A stretch of 39,572 bases of DNA from Leucobacter sp. G161 (GCF_001482305.1 NZ_LOHP01000102.1:1-39572); one strand, 5' to 3'. Counted from the first letter of the stretch, positions 23,264 to 31,849 are shown. Notes: a model not told the origin generated them from the letters alone. Made by a program: numbers and translations.

Positions 23264-25258
23264 TTAGTGTCGTTCGTCGCGGGCTTCGTCACGCTTCGCT
23301 TGCGCGGCGAGCATGGCGTTGTACTCTTCGAGTTCGGCATCTCCCGTGCGCTCGGCGGCGCGGTCCTTACGCTTCTGTTCCTTCGTGTCACTCCGCGACC
23401 ATTGCACCGCGACCACGAGCGCCAGCGCGAGGGTCGGCAGCTCGCCGATGCCCCATGCGATACCGCCGCCTGCGGCTTGGTCTGCGAGCGGCGTCGCGCC
23501 CCAGGTGCGACCCATCGCGCCGAACCAGTCGGCGAGGAATAGCGAGTCACCGGTCATCATCGTCACGCCGAAGAACGCGTGCGAGGCCATTGTGGCGAAG
23601 AGGATCACCAACCGGAACGGATACGGTGCGCGGTTCGGCACCGGGTCGACGCCGATCATCGTGAGACTGAAGAGGTACCCGGAGATGAGGAAGTGGATGA
23701 TCATCCACTGGTGACCGAGGTGCTCGGAGGTTGCCCAGCGCAGGATCGGCGAGAAGTAGAACACCCACAGCGAGCCGACGAAGACGGCCGCGGCAACGAC
23801 CGGGTTGGTGACGATCTTCGACCACGGGGTCTGCAGCCCCCACATGACCCACTCGCGTGTGCCCCAGGAACCGTCCGACCGCTTGTCGGTAGCCCGCAGC
23901 AGCAGCGTGACCGGTGCGCCGAGCACGAGCACGAGCGGGATGAGCATCGTGAACATCATGTGCCCGAGCATGTGCACACTGAAGAGGTACTGCTCGTAGG
24001 CGTTGAAGGCGCCGTTCGTTGAGTAGAACAGGAAGAGCATGCCGGTGATCCAGGCGATCGTGCGGCCAACCGGCCACTTATCGCCGCGCTTGCGGAGCCG
24101 GAGCACGCCCGCGATGTAGAACACAATGCCGAAGAACACGACAAGGCCCCACGCAAGGTCGAACTTCCATTCGGTGAGGAAGCTCATCGGGGTGAGTTCG
24201 GGCGGGAGCGGATCTCCCGTGAGGATCTCGGCCGGCGATGCGCCAATGGCCTCGTCAGCGGGCTCGAGCGGCACGGGGGTCGCCGTGCGGCCAAGGGCGC
24301 CCGCGATGCCGCTCGCGAGCCCCATGAGCGCAAGCTCGGCAACGACAAACCAGGCGAACACGCGCATGCCGCGGTCGCTCTTCGCGATGCGCGGGATCAG
24401 GCGCTGCCGGTGCAGGGCGCCGAAGGCACCGAGGCCGACGAGTGCGACGACCTTCAGGATGATGAGCTGACCGTATCCGGTGCCGAAGAGTGCGTCGAAT
24501 GAGCCGATCCGCAGCCATGCGCTGACGACGCCGGATGCGCTCACGGCGATGAACGCGATGAGCGCGATCCCTGAGTAGCGCGAAACCAGCACGGCCAGCC
24601 GGTCGCGCTTCACGGCGTTCGAGATGAACATGAGCACGAGCAGTCCGCCGAGCCACACCGATGCGCCGACCAGGTGCACGAGCAGCGAGTTCACTGCCTG
24701 ACTGTGACCTGCGGCTCCTGCCGCGTGTCCCTGCTGGGCCAGTGGGAGTGTGGTGAACAGGGCAAGCACGAGCACGAGCAGGGTAAGTCGGCGGCCGCGC
24801 ACGGCAAACGCGAGCACGGTCACGACTGCTGCGATCATCAGTTCCCACAGCCACAGCTGACCCAGCTCAACCTCGGTAACGAACTGCGCGAGCCCAGCAC
24901 CGAACGCGGAGGAGGCCGAGAACGGCATCGACGCGAGGTCGCTGTAGGTAAACATAAGGGTCGCGCCAGAGGCGACGGTCAGCACCGCAGCGGATCCCGC
25001 GGCGACGTCGAGCGCGATCCGGTACTCGCGCCGTTCGGAAGAGAACGCCCACACCGCCATCACGAGCGAGCCGATGAGGCCGGCAACCGCGACGTTCACG
25101 AGAGTGCGCAGCAGCGGCATACCGTAGCGCACGACTGCACCGGGGTCTGCGAGATCACGCTCGTTTGCCGCCCCGCCGATCGAGAGTCCCCAGAAGACCG
25201 CTGCGAGAGTTGCAGCGAGGAGCACGGCAGGGGCGATCACGCGAATGAAACGGGGCAC
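23264..25258 (-). CDS. fused copper-resistance CopD / cytochrome oxidase assembly CtaG membrane protein
   Basis: 664 residues starting at GTG 25258, with about 15 membrane helices. The N-terminal half has CopD features ('SQAVNSLLVHLVGASVWLGG', 'GYGQLIILKVVALVGLGAFG', 'ALHRQRLIPRI'). The C-terminal half is CtaG of the caa3 type ('YEQYLFSVHMLGHMMFTMLI', 'WMIIHFLISGYLFSLTMIG', 'MASHAFFGVTMMTGDSLFLA') with conserved membrane histidines that can bind copper. The fusion is standard in actinobacteria and delivers copper across the membrane to the terminal oxidase or handles excess copper. The last 45 residues are a charged cytoplasmic tail. Confidence 0.9.
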   Translation of the reverse strand: MPRFIRVIAPAVLLAATLAAVFWGLSIGGAANERDLADPGAVVRYGMPLLRTLVNVAVAGLIGSLVMAVWAFSSERREYRIALDVAAGSAAVLTVASGATLMFTYSDLASMPFSASSAFGAGLAQFVTEVELGQLWLWELMIAAVVTVLAFAVRGRRLTLLVLVLALFTTLPLAQQGHAAGAAGHSQAVNSLLVHLVGASVWLGGLLVLMFISNAVKRDRLAVLVSRYSGIALIAFIAVSASGVVSAWLRIGSFDALFGTGYGQLIILKVVALVGLGAFGALHRQRLIPRIAKSDRGMRVFAWFVVAELALMGLASGIAGALGRTATPVPLEPADEAIGASPAEILTGDPLPPELTPMSFLTEWKFDLAWGLVVFFGIVFYIAGVLRLRKRGDKWPVGRTIAWITGMLFLFYSTNGAFNAYEQYLFSVHMLGHMMFTMLIPLVLVLGAPVTLLLRATDKRSDGSWGTREWVMWGLQTPWSKIVTNPVVAAAVFVGSLWVFYFSPILRWATSEHLGHQWMIIHFLISGYLFSLTMIGVDPVPNRAPYPFRLVILFATMASHAFFGVTMMTGDSLFLADWFGAMGRTWGATPLADQAAGGGIAWGIGELPTLALALVVAVQWSRSDTKEQKRKDRAAERTGDAELEEYNAMLAAQAKRDEARDERH

Positions 25259-25308
25259 CCCACTAGCCTACGCGGGCACACCTGACTACCCGCACCTAAG
25301 CTGAACGC

Positions 25309-26016
25309 ATGCTGTTTCTTTTCATCGGTGCTGCCACGCTCAACGTGTACGCGGCGACGCTCGTGATCCTCCGCGCGGCCGTATACCGCACCAAGCTGTA
25401 CCGGCCGATGCTGTGGAACATCGTGCTGTCGATGCTGCCGATCTTGCTCCTCGGGCTCGCCTTCGTTGCGCTGCTCACGCTCATCCCGATAAGCCCCGTG
25501 CTGGGGTTCAGCGTGGTGGGGGTGCTCGGCGTCGCCTGGCTCCTCATGCTGCCGAACGCGAGCTACCTCATCACCGAGCTCAACCAGTCGCATCGCAGGG
25601 ACGACGACCCGGTGCCGCTCTGGTACGACATCATCCTCGTGATCTCGCTCGCGATGAGCGGAGTCATCAACACGATTGTGAACGTGTTTGTCGCGCAGCT
25701 GCTGTACGGCGTGGTGATGTTCGATGACCGGGCCCTGTCGTTCTTCCGCCCCCGGTCGATGATCATGCTCGCGGTCGTGCTGCTACTTGTCGGCCTCGGC
25801 ATGTACCTTGGCCGCTATCTCCGCCTCAACAGCTGGGACATTCAGCACCCGGTGGCGTTCGCCCGCAAGGTCGTCGCGCACTTCCGGGAGCGCGGCAACG
25901 CCCTCGCCTGCTTCGGGTTCACGCTCACCTACGCGCTCTTCATCGGGATCCTGTATCTCACGATCGTCTCCCCGATCGTGTCGGGCCTCTACGAGCTCGA
26001 GCTCGCCCGCCAGTAA
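25309..26016 (+). CDS. DUF1361 membrane protein
   Basis: 235 residues, about six or seven helices. The family mark 'LPNASYLITELNQSHRRDD' followed by 'VPLWYDIILVISLAMSGVIN' is clear, as is 'GRYLRLNSWDIQHP', a motif specific to DUF1361. No function is known for the family. It is divergent from the CopD-CtaG gene with a 50-base gap that must hold both promoters. Confidence 0.85.
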   Translation: MLFLFIGAATLNVYAATLVILRAAVYRTKLYRPMLWNIVLSMLPILLLGLAFVALLTLIPISPVLGFSVVGVLGVAWLLMLPNASYLITELNQSHRRDDDPVPLWYDIILVISLAMSGVINTIVNVFVAQLLYGVVMFDDRALSFFRPRSMIMLAVVLLLVGLGMYLGRYLRLNSWDIQHPVAFARKVVAHFRERGNALACFGFTLTYALFIGILYLTIVSPIVSGLYELELARQ

Positions 26017-26034
26017 CCTTGGCAGGCGAGCTCG
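25998..26034. terminator. hairpin across the end of the DUF1361 gene
   Basis: CGAGCTCGCCCGCCA and TGGCAGGCGAGCTCG form a 15-base stem with one mismatch and a seven-base loop. It overlaps the DUF1361 stop codon and precedes the end of the convergent permease gene. It may stop both transcripts, though no T-run follows. Confidence 0.6.
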
Positions 26035-26052
26035 AGTAGACGGGCCGCCTGG

Positions 26053-27561
26053 CTACTGCACGGAGATGCGGCCCGTACGGCGGCGGATCTCATCAGCGAC
26101 CTCGCGCGCGTCGCCCTCCGGGGCGGTCGACTTCGTGTCCGGTCGCGCAATGAACAGGTACAGCAGTCCGGTGACGAGCACGACACCGAGCCCGATGAGC
26201 ACGACGTAGTTCTGGAAGAACGTGCCGCCCGAATCCGGCTTGGCGAGCAGAATGATCGCGAAGACGCCGTACGCGAGCGCGGCGATGTTCACAACGATGC
26301 CCATAGCGCCGAGGGAGAACGGACCGGCCGGCTTCCAGCCCTTGAAGCGCTGGCGGAGCGAGGCGAGCACGACCATCTGGAACGCGACATAGATGCCGAG
26401 GATCGCGAACGAGGTGACCGGCACCAGGATGCCGTCGTTGAAGTAGATGAGTACGCAGATGAGCGCGGGCACCGTGCACGCCACGATAAGCGCGTTCGTC
26501 GGCACCTTGGTGCGCGGCGACACCTTCGACAGCCAGGTGTGCCCGGGCAGCATGCCGTCGCGCGCGAAGGAGTACAGCAGGCGCGAGGCGGCGGCCTGCA
26601 GGCTGAGCACGCACGACACGAACGCGAGCACCGTCACCACGAGGAAGACCTTCGCACCGACCGTGCCGAGCGTCGCCTCGAGGATCGCGGGAATCGGATC
26701 GGGAATTTCACCGGAGACAATACCCTCGAGGTCGGGGGCGGCAAGTACATACCCGGCGAAGGAGAACAGCGCAGAGACCGCGCCGACGAGGATCGTCATC
26801 ATCATCGCCTTCGGGATGCGGCGTGCCGGGTCCTCGACCTCTTCTGCGACGTCGCCGCAGGCCTCGAAGCCGTAGAACAGGAACAGGCCCGCGAGCGCAG
26901 AAGCGAGGAAGACCGGAACGTATGAGTCTTCCCCTTCCACGCCCATCGTGTCGAAGAACACCGAGAATTCCTGCTTGCGCTGGAAGAGCAGCAGGTAGAG
27001 TCCCAGCCCGATCACTCCAATGAGTTCGGCCGCGAGCCCGATGCGCGCGATGCGGGCAAGACCCTTTGTGCCCGAGAAGTTGATGAGCAGCGCGAAGACG
27101 AGCAGCCCGAGCCCGGTGAACAGCGTCGTCTCGGCGGTGAGCTCGATTCCGAAGAGGCTGGTGATGAAGCCGGCGCCGAACTCAGCGACCGAGGTGATGG
27201 TGACGATCATGGCCCAGATGTACACCCACGCGGCCATCCACGCGTAGCGCCGGCCCCAGAGCCTGCGCGCCCACGGGTAGACACCGCCGTGGATCGGAAA
27301 CTGCGAGACGACCTCGCCAAAGACGAGGGACACGAGCAGCTGACCGCAGGCGACAATGACAATCCACCAGATGGAGGGCGGGCCGCCCGTCGACAGCGCG
27401 ACCGCGAGGAGCGAGTAGACGCCGACGAGCGGCGAGAGGTACGTGAAGCCGAGGGCGAAGTTCGCCCAGAGGCTCATGGAGCGGTCGAACTTGCCCTCGT
27501 AGCCGAGCACTGAGAGGTGCTCGTCATCGGCAAGCCGGGCCTCCGGTGGGGTTGCAGACAT
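26053..27561 (-). CDS. APC-superfamily amino acid / polyamine permease
   Basis: 502 residues and 12 helices from ATG 27561 (AAGG seven bases upstream). The first helix contains 'MSLWANFALGFTYLSPLVGV' with the unwound GFTYLSP segment of the amino acid choline transporter branch. It is followed by 'GQLLVSLVFGEVVSQFPIHG', 'FLFYGFEACGDVAEEVEDPA' and 'SFARDGMLPGHTWLSKVSPR'. These are hallmarks of the GABA-permease-like AAT/ACT group. The substrate is not decidable; amines or amino acids are most likely. The decarboxylase at 21.7-23.2 kb could use or make its substrate, but the genes are not adjacent. Confidence 0.88.
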   Translation of the reverse strand: MSATPPEARLADDEHLSVLGYEGKFDRSMSLWANFALGFTYLSPLVGVYSLLAVALSTGGPPSIWWIVIVACGQLLVSLVFGEVVSQFPIHGGVYPWARRLWGRRYAWMAAWVYIWAMIVTITSVAEFGAGFITSLFGIELTAETTLFTGLGLLVFALLINFSGTKGLARIARIGLAAELIGVIGLGLYLLLFQRKQEFSVFFDTMGVEGEDSYVPVFLASALAGLFLFYGFEACGDVAEEVEDPARRIPKAMMMTILVGAVSALFSFAGYVLAAPDLEGIVSGEIPDPIPAILEATLGTVGAKVFLVVTVLAFVSCVLSLQAAASRLLYSFARDGMLPGHTWLSKVSPRTKVPTNALIVACTVPALICVLIYFNDGILVPVTSFAILGIYVAFQMVVLASLRQRFKGWKPAGPFSLGAMGIVVNIAALAYGVFAIILLAKPDSGGTFFQNYVVLIGLGVVLVTGLLYLFIARPDTKSTAPEGDAREVADEIRRRTGRISVQ

Positions 27562-27734
27562 AGCGATGCCTTGCCTTTCTGATCTTCGTTGATCTGGACT
27601 CTTCCGAGCCCTGCAAGCAGCGTAGGTGCCTTGGGCATTCCCCGCTCGAGCGGATCCGCCCTCTCTGGGCCACCCCGCCTGTGCACATCGGGCGGTGCGC
27701 AATCCCGCCGATGGTGCAGTGCGACCCGGGCCTG

Positions 27735-27748
27735 CGTCACACGTGACG
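27735..27748. promoter_or_regulatory. small inverted repeat in the permease upstream region
   Basis: CGTCAC-AC-GTGACG, perfect six-base arms. It lies in the 272-base gap between the divergent permease and the truncated methyltransferase start. It could be an operator; no regulator gene is adjacent. Confidence 0.3.
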
Positions 27749-27833
27749 TCCACCCGCATACGCTTGCCCCTCCGCGAGCTCTCATGCCACTGCTACTCTC
27801 GATACTTCTGCTGTCCGACGAAACGACGCGCCC

Positions 27834-28004
27834 ATGACACACACATACCTCGCCGCCAACCAGACCAACTGGGACGACCGAGCGTCGCTGCATGCTGCCC
27901 GTGACGGTTCCGGCTACGTGGTGCAGCAGTTCATCGACGATCGCGCCGAGCGCGCGGGCGTCGCTCCCCTGAGCTACTCGCTGCGCGCGACCCAGGCGGC
28001 ATAG
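27834..28004 (+). CDS. 56-residue truncated methyltransferase N-terminus
   Basis: ATG 27834 to TAG 28004. The first 38 residues, 'YLAANQTNWDDRASLHAARD' then 'SGYVVQQFIDDR', match the N-terminal helix that many class I SAM-dependent methyltransferases carry before the cofactor-binding domain ('NQxNWDxRxxxH'). That domain is missing: after about residue 40 the sequence turns into an unrelated short tail and stops. No ribosome-binding site is obvious. It ends four bases before the GTG of the lipoprotein gene. I read it as the stump of a deleted gene that may still be translated as a leader. Confidence 0.5.
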   Translation: MTHTYLAANQTNWDDRASLHAARDGSGYVVQQFIDDRAERAGVAPLSYSLRATQAA

Positions 28005-28008
28005 CGCG

Positions 28009-28863
28009 GTGTCGCGGTCACACTCCGTCACCACCGGCACGCACCGCCCTGCCCGCCGCGCGTATACCGGCACAGTTGCACTCGCTGCACTCGCGTGCGT
28101 GACAGCGGTCGCTGGCTGCGCCCCGGCGGCGGAGACCTGGACGGTGCCGCCCGCGGGCGCGGCACCCGACTATCAGCTGGGAGCAGCCTACGACGCAGAC
28201 CCGCGTGTGGGCGTGATCGCCCGCGATCGCACCGCCCCGGCCGCAACGGGTGCCTATTCCATCTGTTACATCAACGGGTTCCAGACGCAGCCGGGCGAAC
28301 TTGCGTCGTGGCCTGAGCATGTGCTGCTGCGCACTCCCGACGGGAAGATCCGCTTCGACCCGGATTGGCCGGACGAGGCATTGCTCGACACCTCAACCGC
28401 CTCTGCTCGCACCGCGATCGTGGACACGGTGTCCGGCTGGATCGAAGGTTGCGCCCGCGACGGCTTCGACGCTGTCGAATTCGACAACCTCGACTCGTAC
28501 ACTCGCTCTGACGGCGCACTCTCGCTCGCAGACAATCTCGCGGTCGCGACTGCGCTCGTGCGCGTCGCGCACGACGCCGGGCTCGCGGCGGGCCAGAAGA
28601 ACGCCTCAGAGGATGCGGCGGCCTTGCGCGAACAAGCATCGTTTGACTTCGCGGTCACCGAGGAGTGCAGCGTGTTCGACGAGTGTGGCACCTACACGGC
28701 CGTGTACGGCGCTCACGTCATCGACATCGAGTACACCGACGATCTCCCCCGCCCGTTCGCGGAGATGTGCGCCGACGATGCGGCGCCGGCGTCGATGGTA
28801 CTGCGCGACCGCCTCCTCGGCGCACCGGGCGACCCCGGTTACGCTTTCGAGCTGTGTGACTGA
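28009..28863 (+). CDS. lipoprotein with GH114-type glycosidase-like TIM barrel
   Basis: 284 residues starting at GTG 28009. A signal peptide with lipobox ('ALAALACVTAVAGC', cysteine at about 37) predicts a membrane-anchored exported protein. The rest matches the endo-alpha-1,4-polygalactosaminidase (GH114) fold: 'AYSICYINGFQTQPGELASW', 'IRFDPDWPDEALLDTSTASA', 'GFDAVEFDNLDSYTRSDGAL', 'AGLAAGQKNASEDAA', 'FDFAVTEECSVFDECGTYTA'. The acidic pairs at the strand ends (DAVEFDN, VTEEC) are the likely catalytic residues. The family breaks amino-sugar exopolysaccharide, which may matter for biofilm or cell wall, but activity of actinobacterial members is mostly untested. Confidence 0.75.
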   Translation: MSRSHSVTTGTHRPARRAYTGTVALAALACVTAVAGCAPAAETWTVPPAGAAPDYQLGAAYDADPRVGVIARDRTAPAATGAYSICYINGFQTQPGELASWPEHVLLRTPDGKIRFDPDWPDEALLDTSTASARTAIVDTVSGWIEGCARDGFDAVEFDNLDSYTRSDGALSLADNLAVATALVRVAHDAGLAAGQKNASEDAAALREQASFDFAVTEECSVFDECGTYTAVYGAHVIDIEYTDDLPRPFAEMCADDAAPASMVLRDRLLGAPGDPGYAFELCD

Positions 28864-28875
28864 GGACGCGGCGCG

Positions 28876-29781
28876 CTAGGCGGCGGCCAGCAGATCCTCT
28901 GCCGTCGCGCCCGGCAGCGACAGGGTCACCTGTGTCCCCCAGGGATCCGCCACCACCACGGAGCGTCCGGTGTCAGCGAATTCGACGCCACGCGCTGTGA
29001 GGCGAGCGGCGAGCGCGTCGAGGTCTGCACGTTCGGGTAGCGTGATGGCGACGTCGGCAAGCCCCAGGCGCGCGGCGCGCGGGCCCGCACCCTGGCTGTT
29101 CCAGACGTTCATCGCAACATGATGGTGGTAGCCGCCTGCCGAGGCGAAGAGCGCGCTGGGAATCCCCGTTGCGGTTGCCTCAAATCCGAGCCCGTCGACG
29201 TAAAACTCGCGTGCTCTCGCGACGTTTCCCACCTGCAAGTGCACGTGGCCGACGCTCCCTGCCTGCTGCGCGACGCCCGCGAGCACTCCCTCATCGAGAT
29301 GCGCCTTCAGGTAGGCGTTGGGGTCGAGGTACAGGGTGTCCATGCGGATCTGACCGTTGTCGTAGCCCCACTGCGTGCGTGGCCGGTCGACGTAGAGTTC
29401 GATGCCGTTGCCCTCGGGGTCGGTGAAGTAGAAGGCTTCGCTCACGAGGTGGTCACTCGATCCAGCAAAGCGGCTGCGAGGATCTTGGGCGGCTCGATAC
29501 ACGGTGGCTGCCAGACTCGCTGCGTCCTCGAACAGGAAGGCGGTGTGAAACAGGCCGGCCTCACGCGGGCTGACCTCGGGCAGACCGGGCGTGTGGATCA
29601 GCCGCACCAAGGGAATTGCACCGCGACCGAGCACTCGGTGCAGCTGATCCGCGATGACGCGTTCTTCGAGGGGCACGAGCGCGAGCGCCTGCTCGTAGTA
29701 CCCGCTCATGAGTTCAAGGTCGCCCACCCGCAGGCTGACGACGTCCATTGCGAGGCCCGCGGAGAGTGTCTGATGATCCAT
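28876..29781 (-). CDS. VOC-family protein, catechol-2,3-dioxygenase-like (two vicinal oxygen chelate domains)
   Basis: 301 residues built of two glyoxalase/dioxygenase modules, about 10-125 and 160-285. Visible metal-ligand positions include the histidine in 'GLFHTAFLFE', the histidine in 'VGHVHLQVGNVARAREFYVD', 'GGYHHHVAMNVWNSQGAGP' and glutamates in 'YFTDPEGNGIELYVDRP'. These resemble CatE/MhqA-type dioxygenases that open quinol or catechol rings. AAAGG lies five bases before the ATG. It follows the NAD(P)-binding gene on the same strand after 26 bases, so both probably answer to the MarR protein. Confidence 0.8.
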   Translation of the reverse strand: MDHQTLSAGLAMDVVSLRVGDLELMSGYYEQALALVPLEERVIADQLHRVLGRGAIPLVRLIHTPGLPEVSPREAGLFHTAFLFEDAASLAATVYRAAQDPRSRFAGSSDHLVSEAFYFTDPEGNGIELYVDRPRTQWGYDNGQIRMDTLYLDPNAYLKAHLDEGVLAGVAQQAGSVGHVHLQVGNVARAREFYVDGLGFEATATGIPSALFASAGGYHHHVAMNVWNSQGAGPRAARLGLADVAITLPERADLDALAARLTARGVEFADTGRSVVVADPWGTQVTLSLPGATAEDLLAAA

Positions 29782-29807
29782 TGCTGCCTTTCGTAGCGGA
29801 TGGCTGG

Positions 29808-30383
29808 TTAGTTGTTGAGTGAGAATCCACCGGTCCAGGAGATCTTCTCGGCTGCGGCGAGGGTGAGCTGCAGGAACCCGATCGCTTCGAACTCGTGGGC
29901 GCGCTCGAGGGAGCCCGCGTCAACCGCTGCGAGGCCGCCCGCGGTCACTGCCGCGGCGAGGGTCGCTTTTGCGTCGCTGTCGTCACCAGCGATGAGCACG
30001 GTCGTCTCGGCCTTGCCGACCTTGCCTGACGCGAGCGTCGCTGCAAAGTTCGTATTGAACGCTTTCAGCACGCGGGCGTGCGGCAGCGCGCGCTGCAGTT
30101 CGGTGGCGGCCGAGCTGCCTGCCGGGACGACGAGTTCGTCGAACGTGTCGAAGTTCAGCGGGTTGGTGATGTCGACGATGGTCGCGTTCGCGAGCTGGTC
30201 ACCGTGTGTCGCGAGAATCTCTGCCACTGCCGGGTACGGCACCGCGAGAATGACGATGTCGCCCGTCACTGCACTGCTGGTGTCGGCGTGCGCGATGTGC
30301 GAGACAGCCGCGCCGCCCGCGGTGAGCACGCCGCCGATAGCGGTTGCCATGTTGCCGGTGCCGAAGATCGTGAATGTAGTCAT
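29808..30383 (-). CDS. NAD(P)-binding oxidoreductase (F420-dependent NADP reductase-like fold)
   Basis: 191 residues from ATG 30383, with GGAGGAG four bases upstream. 'FTIFGTGNMATAIGGVLTAG' is the dinucleotide-binding motif, followed by 'GDIVILAVPYPAVAEIL', 'IVDITNPLNFDTFDEL', 'RVLKAFNTNFAATLASG' and 'TVLIAGDDSDAKATLAAAVT'. All are typical of the F420_oxidored family. Whether it uses coenzyme F420 cannot be told; many short members are NADPH enzymes in redox defence. Divergent from marR with two palindromes between. Confidence 0.82.
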   Translation of the reverse strand: MTTFTIFGTGNMATAIGGVLTAGGAAVSHIAHADTSSAVTGDIVILAVPYPAVAEILATHGDQLANATIVDITNPLNFDTFDELVVPAGSSAATELQRALPHARVLKAFNTNFAATLASGKVGKAETTVLIAGDDSDAKATLAAAVTAGGLAAVDAGSLERAHEFEAIGFLQLTLAAAEKISWTGGFSLNN

Positions 30384-30429
30384 GGGGCTCCTCCTGGTGG
30401 TGCGGGTCGCGACGACCCGTGGTCGTTTA

Positions 30430-30443
30430 GTTGTAGGTACAAC
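30430..30443. promoter_or_regulatory. palindrome A in the marR divergent region
   Basis: GTTGTA-GG-TACAAC, perfect six-base arms. Lies in the 114-base gap between the oxidoreductase and marR. It differs in sequence from palindrome B, so it may serve a second regulator. Confidence 0.55.
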
Positions 30444-30456
30444 CATATGATAATCA

Positions 30457-30484
30457 CAATTTACTTGCACCCGCAAGTAAATTG
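30457..30484. promoter_or_regulatory. palindrome B, probable MarR operator
   Basis: CAATTTACTTGC-ACCC-GCAAGTAAATTG is a perfect 12-base inverted repeat directly before marR and over the probable divergent promoters. Its size and AT-rich ends fit a MarR-dimer site controlling both directions. Confidence 0.75.
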
Positions 30485-30497
30485 CTAGAATGGTCAC

Positions 30498-31034
30498 ATG
30501 AGCACGCCCCTCACCCACCCCGAACGCGTTGCGGTCGCCAGGCTGCATGCACTGCTGGAGCTCCTCCCGACGGCACTCGACAAGCGCCTCCACCAAGGTG
30601 GCGTGACCGCGTTCGAGCACACGCTCCTCGACACGCTCGCCGAGCACGAGGGGCAGCGCATGCGCCTCAGCGCGCTCGCGCACAAGACGAACGCAACGCT
30701 CCCCCGAATCTCACGGGTCGCGACCTCGCTTGAGCGGCGAGGGCTCATCGAGCGAACGCCGTGCCCGGAAGATGGACGCGCAACGAACGCGACGCTCACC
30801 GAGCTCGGGGCCACCACACACGAGCTCTCCCGCACGCTCTACGCGGATGCAGTTCGGGAGCTCGTACTCGAGGGGCTCGCCCAGCTCCCCGGTGATGGCG
30901 TCGCGCAGCTCAGCGAGCTCACGCTAGCGGTGCTCACGAGCCTCGACACCGAGCGCACACAGACCCAGGCGTGCGCGGCGGATCCGCGCGAGCCGGTCGC
31001 CGAACCCACCGAGTGCGCGGCCGACCCCGCGTGA
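30498..31034 (+). CDS. MarR-family regulator, possibly redox-sensing
   Basis: 178 residues. The winged helix lies at about 40-105: 'GVTAFEHTLLDTLAEHEGQR', 'MRLSALAHKTNATLPRISRV', 'ATSLERRGLIERTPCPEDGR' and 'ATNATLTELGATT'. It should repress itself and the divergent oxidoreductase-dioxygenase pair; such MarR circuits in other bacteria (MhqR type) sense quinones or catechols. Cysteines occur in the wing (RTPCPEDG) and twice in a proline/alanine-rich C-terminal tail of the form CAADP...CAADPA, beyond the usual MarR end. These could act as a thiol switch, but this is only suggested by position. Confidence 0.83.
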   Translation: MSTPLTHPERVAVARLHALLELLPTALDKRLHQGGVTAFEHTLLDTLAEHEGQRMRLSALAHKTNATLPRISRVATSLERRGLIERTPCPEDGRATNATLTELGATTHELSRTLYADAVRELVLEGLAQLPGDGVAQLSELTLAVLTSLDTERTQTQACAADPREPVAEPTECAADPA

Positions 31035-31053
31035 TCCCGGCAACTGTCGGCGG

Positions 31054-31632
31054 CTAGTCCCAGCTCGCGCCGGCAGTCACGCGTTCCCGCTGGTGACAGG
31101 CAGCGCACACCGATTCGTATTCGACCGAGCCGTCGTCGATTGCGACCTGGTCGCCGTCAAAGACCGGCGCGCCCGCGATCTTGCGGAGGTTCATGGTCGC
31201 CTTGGAGCCGCAGCGGCAGAGCGTGCGGATCTCTTCGATCTCGTGCGCAAGACACAGCAACCGGGCCGCACCTGGAAAGCTGTCGCCGCGGAAGTCGGTG
31301 CGGAGACCGTAGGCGATGACCGTGATGCCGACGCGCACGGCGACATCGAGCAACTCGTTCACCTGGCGCTCCGAAAGGAACTGCGCCTCGTCAACGAGAA
31401 TCACGTCAAACTTCACTTCCGAAACCGGCAGCGGCTCACCGTCAGCCCAGAGAAAATCGACGGGGCGTTCGACGCCGAGACGGGAAACGACACGATCGCC
31501 GCCCTTGGAATCAACGGCGGGCTTCACGATGAGCATCTGCTTGCCGAGCGACTCGTAGTTGTGCCCGACCTGGAGCAGCGCGACGCTCTTTCCCGCGTTC
31601 ATCGCCGCATACCGGAAATGCAGTTTTGCCAT
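31054..31632 (-). CDS. tdk: thymidine kinase (type II)
   Basis: 192 residues. Phosphorylates thymidine to dTMP. P-loop 'HFRYAAMNAGKSVALLQ' at residues 5-21, 'VILVDEAQFLSERQVNELLD' for magnesium and catalysis, 'VIAYGLRTDFRGDSFPGAAR' as the lasso loop. The zinc cysteines are in 'LCRCGSKAT' and 'CAACHQRE' (the last ligand being His). Complete and normal in length. Not part of an operon; its upstream region holds the DnaA-box cluster. Confidence 0.95.
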   Translation of the reverse strand: MAKLHFRYAAMNAGKSVALLQVGHNYESLGKQMLIVKPAVDSKGGDRVVSRLGVERPVDFLWADGEPLPVSEVKFDVILVDEAQFLSERQVNELLDVAVRVGITVIAYGLRTDFRGDSFPGAARLLCLAHEIEEIRTLCRCGSKATMNLRKIAGAPVFDGDQVAIDDGSVEYESVCAACHQRERVTAGASWD

Positions 31633-31745
31633 GCTGCGACTTTACCGCGTCGCTGGTGCGGTGCGCGGCACTGCCGCCCCGAACGTGTGTTTCGAATTAC
31701 AGAGATGTAACTTACGGAGCTATGTTCTACTCAATCACCGTCTCG

Positions 31746-31849
31746 CTCTCCACAGGCTCACTTTCCACAGCCCCTTGTGGACAAGTTGTGAGTATCTCTC
31801 GCATTCACGCCGAAAGTTATCCACATTGTTGGGGATAACCTGTGGACAG
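31746..31849. other. cluster of DnaA-box-like 9-mers
   Basis: Five matches to TTRTCCACA in 104 bases: CTCTCCACA (31746-31754), CTTTCCACA (31761-31769), TTGTCCACA on the minus strand (31784-31776, the Streptomyces consensus), TTATCCACA (31817-31825, the E. coli consensus), and CTGTCCACA on the minus strand (31849-31841). Two are perfect, three have one or two changes. No dnaA or dnaN gene is near, so this is not an obvious origin. A DnaA-titration or DnaA-reactivation site is the natural reading. Confidence 0.55.

Noticed and set aside
31746..31849. Chromosome origin (oriC)
   Set aside because: No dnaA, dnaN, rpmH or AT-rich unwinding element nearby; five boxes are too few for an actinobacterial oriC.
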